A DNA stretch of 46,169 bases from Pseudocitrobacter vendiensis (GTDB taxonomy: Bacteria > Pseudomonadota > Gammaproteobacteria > Enterobacterales > Enterobacteriaceae). Of the stretch, positions 16,293 through 23,974 are shown one piece after another. The position numbers and the translations under genes are program-made. The DNA lies in contig NZ_CALSBS010000033.1 in NCBI RefSeq assembly GCF_943590815.1, positions 1 to 46,169 on the forward strand, in the 5' to 3' direction. Position 1 is the stretch's first letter. Each line of letters opens with the position of its first letter. Below the pieces are notes generated by a model. It ran no database searches and was not told the origin of the DNA. It worked only from the letters and a program-made list of their open reading frames with translations.

Positions 16293-17315
16293 CTATTTTT
16301 TATTTTTGATTATGCTTTCCAGCTTGTCGAGGTCAAGATTGACCTGTTCTGCTGCACCCAGCTCGGATTCAAGCAGCGCCTCTATTTTTTTCATTAAATT
16401 AGAGGGAATCTTGCGGTTATCTAATTTTAAGGTGACAAAATTACCTTTGTATTTAGCGGTAACGCCGTCGCCATATGCTTTCTCAGTCTTGGGTACTTCT
16501 GTTTTATCGACAAGAATAAAGTCCTGTAGCGCCTGAATAATCCGTGCTGGTTCAAAATCCTCACCTGCTTGCTTCATGCGAAGCAGCTGCCGCGCACCGT
16601 CGAGCATAGTCTGCTCGTGACCCTGATAGATTTTGGATAAAGCATCGCCGGCGCGGGCTGATAATTCACCCGGATGTTTGAAGATAGACAAGATCTCCTT
16701 CGGCAAGCCGGCAGTATTCATGCAGCGATTCACGATATTTCGGTCGATACCTTCTGCTTCAGCCAGGGCTTTAACATTGCCATCAAATTCTTTTAGGCGG
16801 CGTAAGTACCTTTTCCCGCGCTCATACGCACTGGTCGGGCGATAGTCGTTGCCTATCTGCGACAACCACTGCATTTGCTCATCATCAAGTTCACCGACGA
16901 GGACTCGATAGTCACTACCAGTGATGATGGCTGTTTTGCGGCGGCGAGAGCCATCGGCAACCTCTATTATCCCTGCTGTTCTCCTGGCGATCGCGGGGTT
17001 CTGCTGCCCTGAAGTGAGGAATGACGGGATAAGGTCAGCCAGCGCTGATTCGTTCAGCAATTCCTGATCGCGCTCGTTACCGAGCCAAACCATTGTGGCC
17101 ATCTCGACCTTATCAGCAGGAATGGTTTCCAGCTTAAAGGCTACGTTACGACCGCAAACAGGCAGCGTAATAGTGTTCCCGGACAACGAACTCAATTTAC
17201 TCTGTAAGTCACCAACCATAGGCGAAACAGACTGCGCTTTTTGCGGAGCATGATGGGTGTTGCTCATTAGCGTTTCGATGTTGGGCGCATTTTTTAAAAT
17301 AGAGCGCTGCTTCAT
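16293..17315 (-). CDS. sopB: Plasmid partition protein SopB (ParB family)
   Basis: Centromere-binding partition protein of the F/N15 type, 340 residues. MKQRSILKNAPNIETLMSN at the start resembles the SopA-contact N-terminus. The ParB core includes IIEVADGSRRRKTAIITGSDYRVLVGELDDEQM, ERGKRYLRRLKEFDGNVKALAEAEGIDRNIVNRCMNTAGLPKEIL (helix-turn-helix) and a C-terminal dimerisation region (LESIIKNKK). The start is placed at 17315, with GGGAGG upstream and two bases after the sopA stop; the ORF is open 21 codons further. Its likely targets are the six dispersed palindromes rather than a clustered sopC. Confidence 0.93.
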   Translation of the reverse strand: MKQRSILKNAPNIETLMSNTHHAPQKAQSVSPMVGDLQSKLSSLSGNTITLPVCGRNVAFKLETIPADKVEMATMVWLGNERDQELLNESALADLIPSFLTSGQQNPAIARRTAGIIEVADGSRRRKTAIITGSDYRVLVGELDDEQMQWLSQIGNDYRPTSAYERGKRYLRRLKEFDGNVKALAEAEGIDRNIVNRCMNTAGLPKEILSIFKHPGELSARAGDALSKIYQGHEQTMLDGARQLLRMKQAGEDFEPARIIQALQDFILVDKTEVPKTEKAYGDGVTAKYKGNFVTLKLDNRKIPSNLMKKIEALLESELGAAEQVNLDLDKLESIIKNKK

Positions 17316-17317
17316 AA

Positions 17318-18481
17318 TTAGTCCTCCCAACGTGGTTTGATCAGGTCTTCGAAAATTTCTTTGCAGACAGGCTCCCATATGGCCACCGCATTTCGCCAGG
17401 CATTAAGCGTCGACCTTTGATTTGCCGCTTGCTCAAAGACGGTACGCATTTTTATCTGCCCTTTGCCTACTTCATCAGTTACCCGTACAACCTGCCGCAA
17501 CACCATCGCTCCCCAGGTATTCCGTATTTGCTCTTCCATCCATCGAGACTGGTTGCCAGTTGTCAGGCTGTATTTAGTCAGGAGCAACCGGACTACAGGT
17601 TCGAAGCCACCCAAATCGACGGTTTCAAGCAGGTCCAGCAGCATAGTGAAGAACTGGAGTACAGAGGCATAGTCGAACAGCTCTGCAGGGGTAGCGACAA
17701 CGATGACGTCAGCGGCACAGACAACGTTAATCGTTCCCGTACCGAGGTTCGGGGCGCTGTCTATGACGATAATGTCGTAGTTATCCCATACAGACTCGAT
17801 AGCGGCACGCAGCATCAGGTGCGGGGGATGAGGCAGCTTCCCCTGGGAATGGTACTGCATCAGATCTGTTTCAATGCGGTGAAGGGCCAGGCAGCTGGGG
17901 ATTATGTCGAGACCCGGCCAGCATGTTGGTTTTATCGCATACTCGGCGTTGTCGCGTTTACCGAGGTAAAACGGAAGCAGGGTATCGTCTGCGTGAATGT
18001 GTAAGTCAGGAACGTAACCGTGATACATAGAGGCAGTCCCTTGCGGGTCATTCCCCTCCACCAGCAGGACGCGGTGTCCCTGTAGGGCTAACCATTGCGC
18101 TTGGTGTACTGCAGATGAGGTTTTGTAAACCCCTCCTTTATGCGACATTACGGCCAGAACGACCGGGTTTTTATCGTCTGGTCGCTGGTTTGGGTTGCCA
18201 AAAACGCTCCGCATATTGCTAATTTGGTCAATCGTATAGCCGGCGCGACGTTCCACTCGACCGCGCATCTCAAAATCGGGAGCAGGTAGGCGACCAGCTT
18301 TCTCCGCATCCCTGATGGCCTGCGGTGTTACGCCTATCAGGTCAGCTACTTCAGTAATGCCCCAGCGGCGAGTGATACGACGAGCTTCCGGGCTGTCATC
18401 GCCGAACTGTGCGATGGCTATAGCGCGGGTCATTTCTTGGCCGCGATTGATGCAGTCATGCAGTAAATTAATTAACGACAT
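17318..18481 (-). CDS. sopA: Plasmid partition ATPase SopA (ParA type Ia)
   Basis: ParA-type ATPase that moves plasmid copies over the nucleoid and represses its own operon. 387 residues, near N15 and F SopA (388). The N-terminal domain has a MerR/ParA-type helix-turn-helix (RRWGITEVADLIGVTPQAIRDAEKAGRLP). The deviant Walker A is SHKGGVYKTSS, the A' motif is VLLVEGNDPQGTAS and Walker B is IIVIDSAPNLG. SopB follows two bases after the stop. Three GCAAAG (CTTTGC on the coding strand) repeats upstream fit autorepression by SopA. Confidence 0.95.
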   Translation of the reverse strand: MSLINLLHDCINRGQEMTRAIAIAQFGDDSPEARRITRRWGITEVADLIGVTPQAIRDAEKAGRLPAPDFEMRGRVERRAGYTIDQISNMRSVFGNPNQRPDDKNPVVLAVMSHKGGVYKTSSAVHQAQWLALQGHRVLLVEGNDPQGTASMYHGYVPDLHIHADDTLLPFYLGKRDNAEYAIKPTCWPGLDIIPSCLALHRIETDLMQYHSQGKLPHPPHLMLRAAIESVWDNYDIIVIDSAPNLGTGTINVVCAADVIVVATPAELFDYASVLQFFTMLLDLLETVDLGGFEPVVRLLLTKYSLTTGNQSRWMEEQIRNTWGAMVLRQVVRVTDEVGKGQIKMRTVFEQAANQRSTLNAWRNAVAIWEPVCKEIFEDLIKPRWED

Positions 18482-18543
18482 CCTATTCCCCTCTCAAAAG
18501 GTCCTTAATCTTTGTGTTATTCATCCTACTTCACGTTTTTTAA

Positions 18544-18587
18544 GCAAAGCAACATAAAAAACGCAAAGTTAGACGGAAAACGCAAAG
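18544..18587 (-). promoter_or_regulatory. Likely SopA operator: three CTTTGC repeats
   Basis: GCAAAG occurs at 18544-18549, 18563-18568 and 18582-18587, exactly 19 bp apart, all oriented as CTTTGC toward sopA. The last two lie in longer direct repeats (AAAACGCAAAGTTA at 18558-18571 and 18577-18590). F SopA autoregulates through CTTTGC hexamers, so the same use is inferred here. Confidence 0.75.
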
Positions 18588-18590
18588 TTA

Positions 18591-18941
18591 AGGATATTAC
18601 CAATCATATGATGCGACAGAGGAGCCATTGAGTTGCACCTGAGCGTATCGCTATTGCTGTAGTTGGTATATTCACAACCTAACCAAATGATTTATAAAGA
18701 CAATTTATTTGTTTAAAAATCATCCAAAGTTAGGCGAACATGCCAAATTCCTCGCTGTTTATACACTTAAAATCATTCCATCTTTCTCGCCAAAACAACG
18801 GAACACAATCAGAGAATGATTACACATATTCATTAGCTCACTATCTGAGAACACTATAACAGAACACAAACAAAGAATGCAATAGATTCAGATCACAAAC
18901 TAGGAACACAGGTGTCTCATCGTATCATATACACGGAACAC
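18591..18941. other. Non-coding AT-rich spacer left of telomere with GAACACA repeats
   Basis: No gene is seen. From 18801 onward the heptamer GAACACA recurs at 18801, 18862, 18904 and 18936 (GAACACT at 18849), leading into the telomere palindrome. Further copies are at 19001 and, inverted, at 19063-19069. The rest is AT-rich without clear structure. Confidence 0.6.
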
Positions 18942-18995
18942 ATCAGCACACAGTAGCCCATTATACGCGCGTATAATGGGCTACTGTGTGCTGAT
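18942..18995. other. telRL: Telomere resolution site telRL (protelomerase target)
   Basis: A perfect 54-bp palindrome centred on CGCGCG (18966-18971), running from ATCAGCACACAGTAGCCC through TATACGCGCGTATA to its mirror. It has the same arrangement and nearly the same bases as the N15 telRL core. TelN-type enzymes cut here and rejoin each strand to its partner, giving covalently closed hairpin ends. In the lysogen the linear plasmid would therefore begin and end here. It lies 165 bases upstream of telN. Confidence 0.95.
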
Positions 18996-19160
18996 ATGGA
19001 GAACACAAGTACAGAACAATATATATTTATTCCGATATTATGATCTGTTATCGTTCAGTAATTGTGTTCTGTAGTTTTGTGATGGATGTAGTGTAAATAA
19101 TCGGCTATTGTTCTTTGATTATGTTACGATAATTCAAGGCAGATAAACGGGAGATCCAGG

Positions 19161-21056
19161 ATGAGCAAGGTAAAAATCGGTGAGTTAATCAATTCGCTCG
19201 TGAACGAGGTTGAGTCAATAGACGCCTCTGACCGTACACAAAGTGAGAAAACGAAGAGAATTAAAGCCGCCGCAACACGGTATAAAAATGCTTTATTCAA
19301 TGATAAAAGGAAGTTCCGTGGGAAGGGATTGCAAAAAAGAATAACTGCAAATACTTTTAACGCATATATGAGCAGGGCAAGGAAGCGCTTTGATGATAAG
19401 TTGCATCATAGCTTTGATAAAAATATTCATAAATTATCCGAAAAGTATCCGCTTTATAGTGAAGAAATTTCTTCATGGCTATCTATGCCCGCTGCAACTA
19501 TCCGCCAGCACATGTCAGCGCTTCAATCAAAATTAAAATCAATAATGCCTCTTGCCGAAGAATTATCAAATTTAAAATTAGGTGTAAAAAGCAGCGAGGC
19601 TAAGTTAATAAAATTAGCCAAAAAATATCCCGACTGGAGTTTTGCTATTAGCGATTTAACCAGTGAAAATTGGAAAGACAGTCGCGATTACCTTTATAAA
19701 TTGTTCCAGCAAGGCTCCTCTTTGTTAGAAGACCTTAGCCAGCTTAAGGTTAACCATGAGGTTCTATACCATCTGCAACTAAGCCCTGCGGAAAGAACCT
19801 CTATACAACAGCGATGGGCCGATGTACTGCGTGATAAGAAGCGCAATGTAGTCATTATTGACTACCCAACATATATGCAGTCCATTTATGACATCTTAAA
19901 TAGCCCTACTACTTTATTTAGCTTAAAAACTCGTTCTGGCATGGCTCCTTTGGCCTTTGCTCTGGCAGCAGTATCAGGCCGAAGAATGATTGAGATAATG
20001 TTTCAAGGAGAATTTACGGTATCAGGAAAATATACCGTGGATTTTTCCGGTCAGGCTAAGAAACGCTCTGAAGATAAAAACGTATCAAGAAAGATTTATA
20101 CACTCTGCGAAGCTAAGCTATTTGTTGAATTATTAAATGAATTACGCTCCTGTCGTGCTGCTTCTGACTTTGATGACGTAGTTAAAGGATATGGCGAAAA
20201 CGACACAAGGTCAGAGAACGGAAGAATTAATGCTATTTTAGCAAAAGCCTTCAACCCCTGGGTTAAATCATTCTTTGGTGATGACCGCCGCGTTTATAAA
20301 GATAGCCGCGCTATTTACGCCCGTATCGCATATGAAATGTTCTTCCGCGTCGATCCACGGTGGAAAAACGTAGATGAAGACGTGTTCTTCATGGAGATAC
20401 TCGGTCACGACGACGAAAATACCCAACTGCACTACAAACAGTTCAAGCTGGCCAATTTCTCCAGAACATGGCGTCCACATGTTGGGAACGAAAATAGCCG
20501 GCTGGTGGCTCTCCAGCAACTGGATGAAGCTATGCCCGGATTCGCCAGAGGTGACGCTGGTGTACGCTTGCACGAAACCGTTAAGCAGCTGGTAGAGCAG
20601 GACCCTTCTGTGAAAATCACAAACAGCACGCTAAGAGCCTTTAAATTCAGTCCGACGATGATTTCCCGGTACCTGGAGTTTGCAGCTGACGCACTGGAGC
20701 AGTTCGTTGGCGAAAATGGCCAGTGGCAACTGAAGGTTGAAACGCCGGCGATCATCCTGCCAGATGATGATGCCGTTGAGCCAATCGAAGAACCAGACGA
20801 TGATTCCCAGGATGATGATCTTGACGACGATGAAATAGAGCTGGATGAAGAGAACGGCCAGCCGCATGACGAACAGGAAGAACCAGAAGAACACCAGCCG
20901 GCTGCACCAAAACCCATATTTAAACCGGCAAAAAACAACGGTGACGGCACATACATGATCGAGTTTGAATACGATGGAAAGCATTATGCCTGGTCCGGCC
21001 CAGCCGATAGCCCAATGGCCGCTATGCGAGCCGCGTGGGCGGCGTACCACAACTAA
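19161..21056 (+). CDS. telN: Protelomerase (telomere resolvase) TelN
   Basis: Resolves the telRL palindrome into hairpin telomeres. 631 residues, the length of N15 TelN, with near-identity over long stretches (KKFRGKGLQKRITANTFNAYM, for instance). Catalytic residues align exactly with known protelomerase numbering: Arg275 (SGRRMIEIM), Lys300 (GQAKKRSEDK), Arg383 (KDSRAIYARIAYEMFF), His416 and the nucleophile Tyr425 (EILGHDDENTQLHYKQFK). Residues about 530-590 are an acidic linker (DDDSQDDDLDDDEIELDEE), followed by a short C-terminal domain (NNGDGTYMIEFEYDGKHYAWSG). A terminator follows the stop. Confidence 0.98.
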   Translation: MSKVKIGELINSLVNEVESIDASDRTQSEKTKRIKAAATRYKNALFNDKRKFRGKGLQKRITANTFNAYMSRARKRFDDKLHHSFDKNIHKLSEKYPLYSEEISSWLSMPAATIRQHMSALQSKLKSIMPLAEELSNLKLGVKSSEAKLIKLAKKYPDWSFAISDLTSENWKDSRDYLYKLFQQGSSLLEDLSQLKVNHEVLYHLQLSPAERTSIQQRWADVLRDKKRNVVIIDYPTYMQSIYDILNSPTTLFSLKTRSGMAPLAFALAAVSGRRMIEIMFQGEFTVSGKYTVDFSGQAKKRSEDKNVSRKIYTLCEAKLFVELLNELRSCRAASDFDDVVKGYGENDTRSENGRINAILAKAFNPWVKSFFGDDRRVYKDSRAIYARIAYEMFFRVDPRWKNVDEDVFFMEILGHDDENTQLHYKQFKLANFSRTWRPHVGNENSRLVALQQLDEAMPGFARGDAGVRLHETVKQLVEQDPSVKITNSTLRAFKFSPTMISRYLEFAADALEQFVGENGQWQLKVETPAIILPDDDAVEPIEEPDDDSQDDDLDDDEIELDEENGQPHDEQEEPEEHQPAAPKPIFKPAKNNGDGTYMIEFEYDGKHYAWSGPADSPMAAMRAAWAAYHN

Positions 21057-21060
21057 AAGG

Positions 21061-21093
21061 AAAGCCACCGGTGTATATCGGTGGCTTTATTTT
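21061..21093 (+). terminator. Intrinsic terminator after telN
   Basis: AAAGCCACCG and CGGTGGCTTT pair over an 8-base loop, followed by ATTTT. It begins 4 bases after the telN stop. A second hairpin near 21187-21208 (CCCCGC, GCGGGG arms) lies between here and the convergent antA gene. Confidence 0.8.
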
Positions 21094-21229
21094 GGTGGCC
21101 TGTCCCTACCCGTCCCCTGCAAGGAACGGAAGGATTAGGCGGAAACCGCAGCTGCAACAGCAGACATCGCCGTCCCGACTGCAGGGACTTCCCCGCGCAT
21201 GGCGGGGCTTAAATTCGGGCTGGCCAACC

Positions 21230-22015
21230 CTATTTATCGGTAACAGCTGGAACGGTTAGTTTCGTGGATAGGGTCTCCAGCTTCTCTATGACCAGCTCAA
21301 AATGCGCCGGCAGCACCTTCTCCAGTTCCGTATCGATATCGGTGATCGGCAACTCCCCGCAGGACATGCTCCGCTGACCGCCGCGAACGACATCGCGCAG
21401 CAGCTCCCTCTCGTAAGCTCGCATATTGCCCAGGGCTGTTTCAGCAGCCGTTAATATTCGACGCAACTCGGCGACGATAGCCGGGAGATCATCAACAGTA
21501 ATTGGATTAGGCGACGGGTTCCTGCAGGCGCGGCGAAGCGCCAGCCAAACACCACTGATCCACGCGTTCCTGTACTGAAAGCTCTGCGCAATATCGTTTA
21601 TCAGCCCACGCAGCTCCTCTTTCTGCCGCCAGTCCAATGGTTCACCGGCGCATTTAGGCACTGGCTCGACATAGGCATATTCTCCGCTTTTTCGGATAGC
21701 TGGCAGCACCTCGTTCGTTACCCATTTGCGAAACCGCCAGGCTGTTGTGCCTTGCTTCACCGCGTCGCGGCAGCGGAGGATCAGGGTATAAAGGCCGGAC
21801 TCGTTAACTATGTTCGCTTTGTCATTGCCACGGCTTAAGCCCTGAATTGAAGTAAGGGCTACCTCATCATCATCTAAATTCTTGATAGCCTTCGTTGGGT
21901 TCCCAATATCTAAGGCTCGGCAAACATCGGCGACAATAAACCACGGATTACCGTCAACCATGACCACCCGTATCGGGTGGTTTTCCTGAAATGAAAATAC
22001 AGAGAGCGCGTTCAT
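21230..22015 (-). CDS. antA: Antirepressor AntA-like, Bro-N domain
   Basis: A 261-residue antirepressor. Residues 1-105 form a Bro-N domain: FSFQENHPIRVVMVDGNPWFIVADVCRALDIGNP, NLDDDEVALT, IVNESGLYTLILRCRDA and FRKWVTNEVLPAIRKSGEY. The C-terminal part is helical, with WRQKEELRGLINDIAQ. In N15 the immA antirepressor relieves CB repression, and its translation is coupled to icd and blocked by a small antisense RNA. Here it is the last gene of an icd / small-gene / ant operon, with ATGA overlaps at each junction. Confidence 0.85.
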   Translation of the reverse strand: MNALSVFSFQENHPIRVVMVDGNPWFIVADVCRALDIGNPTKAIKNLDDDEVALTSIQGLSRGNDKANIVNESGLYTLILRCRDAVKQGTTAWRFRKWVTNEVLPAIRKSGEYAYVEPVPKCAGEPLDWRQKEELRGLINDIAQSFQYRNAWISGVWLALRRACRNPSPNPITVDDLPAIVAELRRILTAAETALGNMRAYERELLRDVVRGGQRSMSCGELPITDIDTELEKVLPAHFELVIEKLETLSTKLTVPAVTDK

Positions 22016-22242
22016 TTTGCCTCCCCGGATTTCAACTGCTCAGATAGGGACAGGGAGCAACCACGGGCCTCTTGCGTCAACTCACGCGCAACCTGCAGGA
22101 GTTCTGCTGCTTCCTGCAAATACAGTGAAGCCTCGTAGCTGGAGATAGTACGGTGGGCAGAGGATACCAGCGCCTCTACCTGCGCCAAGCGCTCCTCAAT
22201 AGACTCCAGTAGCCCCAGGGTATTCAGTTCGACCTGATTCAT
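22012..22242 (-). CDS. Small helical protein in the antirepressor operon
   Basis: 76 residues, nearly all helical: NTLGLLESIEERLAQVEALVSSAHRTISS, then YEASLYLQEAAELLQVARELTQEA. It resembles the product at 33986 (PEASLHINEATRLLRMSRGIVHRC), so the two look like paralogues. The second is LexA-boxed and resembles N15 AntC by position. This protein may therefore also act on the CB repressor, but that is inference. It overlaps icd and antA by ATGA. Confidence 0.75.
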   Translation of the reverse strand: MNQVELNTLGLLESIEERLAQVEALVSSAHRTISSYEASLYLQEAAELLQVARELTQEARGCSLSLSEQLKSGEAK

Positions 22243-22403
22243 GCAGCCACCCCGCTAACCGGGATTCGGGCTGATAAAACGAGAACAAAACGGCTGGCGA
22301 ACTGGCGACGAGCTTCCCGTTCTGACGAAGCAATGGTGGAGAGGTTGTGGATATGAGATTTTTTATCGGTACGGCAGATCGCCGCGAACCTGAATTTGAG
22401 CAT
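22239..22403 (-). CDS. icd: Icd-like cell-division inhibitor / translational coupler
   Basis: A 54-residue ORF. The start MLKFRFAAICRTDKK and the end SEREARRQFASRFVLVLSARIPVSGVAA match the Icd-like family, whose hallmark is the Ser-x-x-x-ArgArg…Phe-x-Leu-x-(Leu/Ala)-Ala-Arg-x-Pro C-terminus. In P1 and N15, icd precedes ant; its translation is needed for ant translation, and C4/CA RNA blocks both. GGAG lies about 10 bases upstream of the ATG, and the complementary segments lie just before it. The stop overlaps the next start by ATGA. Confidence 0.85.
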   Translation of the reverse strand: MLKFRFAAICRTDKKSHIHNLSTIASSEREARRQFASRFVLVLSARIPVSGVAA

Positions 22404-22430
22404 GGTGCGCACTCCAGTTTGGTTAGGGGT

Positions 22431-22530
22431 GCTACCACCAGAGTTGAGAATCTCTATGGGGTGGTAGCCCAGACGGGGTTCTCAACACCGGCCCAAACGA
22501 AACCGGCCCGACAAAAGTCGGCCCCGCCTG
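22431..22530 (-). ncRNA. C4/CA-type antisense RNA and its target in the ant leader
   Basis: On the minus strand the leader contains GTTGAGAA (22486-22479) and GCTACCACC (22468-22460), followed downstream by their exact complements TTCTCAAC (22450-22443) and GGTGGTAGC (22439-22431) just before icd. This a'-b' / a-b order is that of the P1/P7 C4 RNA and N15 CA RNA, which are processed from the leader and pair with the downstream copy to shut off icd and ant. A small hairpin (CCGAC/GTCGG, 22508-22521) lies in the 5' part. The exact RNA ends are not known. Confidence 0.78.
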
Positions 22531-22652
22531 AGCCACCATAATTCGGATATGCGCAGGCACAGACACAAAAAAAACACGCTGGCGCGTGCTGTGCGTCGTC
22601 TGGTTCGTTCGGGGTTGAGATGCCCGGATGCGGAATTTGCCGCAACGGGTTA

Positions 22653-22682
22653 ACTCTACCGCCAAAACGGAACGCACGTCAA
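22653..22682 (-). promoter_or_regulatory. Candidate promoter of the icd-antA operon
   Basis: On the minus strand TTGACG (22682-22677), an 18-base spacer, and TAGAGT (22658-22653). It would start transcription near 22646, upstream of the C4-type region. No LexA box was seen here. Confidence 0.5.
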
Positions 22683-22702
22683 TAATTTAGGTAGATATTT
22701 TA

Positions 22703-22722
22703 CCCCGTGACCAGTCACGGGG
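22703..22722. promoter_or_regulatory. Palindrome CGTGACTGGTCACG, copy 1 (ant promoter region)
   Basis: CCCCGTGACCAGTCACGGGG, a 9-bp inverted repeat around a 2-bp centre, 20 bases upstream of the candidate ant promoter. The 14-bp core recurs at 27972-27985 and 33651-33664. It may be an operator, or alternatively the terminator of the lipoprotein gene transcript, although no good T-run follows. Confidence 0.5.
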
Positions 22723-22747
22723 ATAGCCGTTTTTATAGTTTGCTTTA

Positions 22748-22774
22748 CTAACTGATCAGAACCTGATCAGTTAG
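22748..22774. other. Inverted repeat at lipoprotein gene 3' end
   Basis: CTAACTGATCAG and CTGATCAGTTAG, 12 bp each and perfect, around a 3-base AAC loop. The right arm contains the stop codon of the lipoprotein gene. There is no T-run on either side, so its role (RNA hairpin or protein site) is open. Confidence 0.55.
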
Positions 22775-23190
22775 CTCTTCGGCGGGTAAGTTTTTCTAAA
22801 GAGGTCGAATACTGCATCAATATTAACTTTTGGTGCATACATATCTACATACGTGACGTCAGCATAGTTCGGTTCAAAATTATCACCGTATTGAGATGCT
22901 TTCCCATTAACAGGCTGAATCATATAGCCATAAACACTATTTTTGGCTTCTGCAATCTCATATAGCGGTTTTGGGCTAATTACAGGTTTATCTCTGTCAA
23001 AGCACAGGATAAACCAACGTTGCTCAAATTGTTGTCGATAACAGGGAAGCGCAATTCCTGAAAAACTCTCAAGTTGATATTCAAGTTTTTCCTGTGCATT
23101 TTTGACATACATCGGCGCATCAACGCCATCGTCCCCACAACCAGCCAGTATAGCGGCCATCGTCCCTGCTAAAACAAGTTTCTTACGCAT
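22771..23190 (-). CDS. Lipoprotein of unknown function
   Basis: 139 residues after choosing the start at 23190 (MRKKLVLAGTMAAILAGCGDD). A basic n-region, hydrophobic core and LAGC lipobox mark a lipoprotein signal with lipidation at the cysteine. Asp at +3 after GC-G may affect sorting. The mature part has three cysteines and mixed beta structure (RWFILCFDRDKPVISPKPLYEIAEAKNSVYGYM). Placed alone between intergenic hairpins in the prophage-maintenance part, it could be a lysogenic-conversion or superinfection-exclusion protein, but no family is recognised. Confidence 0.75.
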   Translation of the reverse strand: MRKKLVLAGTMAAILAGCGDDGVDAPMYVKNAQEKLEYQLESFSGIALPCYRQQFEQRWFILCFDRDKPVISPKPLYEIAEAKNSVYGYMIQPVNGKASQYGDNFEPNYADVTYVDMYAPKVNIDAVFDLFRKTYPPKS

Positions 23191-23252
23191 AATCACCAAC
23201 ATATAATTCTATGAAATGAATGGCTATTTTATACGCAAGAAACATACTGTTA

Positions 23253-23588
23253 CTACTTCAATCCGGTTATCCGGCTGAAGAACGCGCCCACCTTCGACGT
23301 TGTCTCAAACCCCATACGTCCACGGATGAGCCACTGGAACGGAATGGTCAACAGGTACAGCGGAACGAACCATAAACGGTTCAGGCGCTGCCAGAACGTC
23401 CCGTCACTGCACTCCATCCACTCGGTATTGTCGACAACCTGATAAGCAAAGTGGCTGCGCTCATCCTCCAGACGGCCACCACACAAAAAGCTGGTAATTT
23501 CTTCATAGTTTTCGAAGCCTTCATCCTTCAGCTTCTTTTCCAACTGATAGCGATGAAGTACCGGTACCCATCCTCTGCGGTAAATCAT
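23253..23588 (-). CDS. Conserved small membrane-associated protein
   Basis: 111 residues. MIYRRGWVPVLHRYQLEKKLKDEGFENYEEITSFLCGG at the start is a pattern I associate with conserved phage proteins of unknown role. A hydrophobic stretch LWFVPLYLLTIPFQWLI (about 68-84) could be a membrane segment. It overlaps the upstream gene by ATGA (23585-23588), so they are co-translated. Confidence 0.7.
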   Translation of the reverse strand: MIYRRGWVPVLHRYQLEKKLKDEGFENYEEITSFLCGGRLEDERSHFAYQVVDNTEWMECSDGTFWQRLNRLWFVPLYLLTIPFQWLIRGRMGFETTSKVGAFFSRITGLK

Positions 23589-23968
23589 GATTTAATCCCC
23601 GTTTCTGGAAACATTTCCTGCAGCCGCTTTTCGTAGCACACATCGTCGAAATACTTCTGCTCGACTTTCAACTCAAAGTCATTCAGCGTCATTTCTACAG
23701 GTCTGATACCGTAAAGCAGAGTGCCTTTGTTCAGATCGTACTTTTCCTTATCCTCTTCTGTTCCTGCATCCTCCATGATAGTTTCGGCAATATCAGAAAA
23801 GCAGATCGCCGCGCACCGAAAATCAGCAAAAGCCCGGTGCTCTCCCCACTCAGTGACGACATAAACAACACGCGTAGGGCCGCTGGCGCGGCGCTTAATT
23901 TCGTTCTCAATATCTCGCTTAAGCTCGTCCAGCTCGTAGTCATTTAACTTGTTAACGCTAATATCCAT
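23585..23968 (-). CDS. Hypothetical protein in the leftward small-gene operon
   Basis: 127 residues. The N-terminus (KLNDYELDELKRDIENEIKRRASGPTRVVYVVTEWGE) resembles that of the next upstream gene (SLDYDQLKFCRDECNDRIRAIQEGEKKVAWAVTDGG): a helical hairpin followed by a beta strand, so the two may be diverged duplicates. Acidic overall. No function recognised. Confidence 0.68.
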   Translation of the reverse strand: MDISVNKLNDYELDELKRDIENEIKRRASGPTRVVYVVTEWGEHRAFADFRCAAICFSDIAETIMEDAGTEEDKEKYDLNKGTLLYGIRPVEMTLNDFELKVEQKYFDDVCYEKRLQEMFPETGIKS

Positions 23969-23974
23969 CGCCAG

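Noticed and set aside
17417-18004. 195-codon plus-strand ORF opposite sopA
   Set aside because: Shadow of sopA, which carries clear Walker motifs.
22196-22438. 80-codon minus-strand ORF overlapping icd
   Set aside because: Another frame of the same region. The icd frame (22239-22403) has the family signature, a Shine-Dalgarno and ATGA coupling to the next gene.
22432-22677. 81-codon minus-strand ORF (GTG start) of the kind annotated as 'ash family' protein
   Set aside because: It starts at the -35 of the candidate ant promoter, so it is not on the mRNA, and it covers the C4-type RNA region; the true coding sequence downstream is icd.
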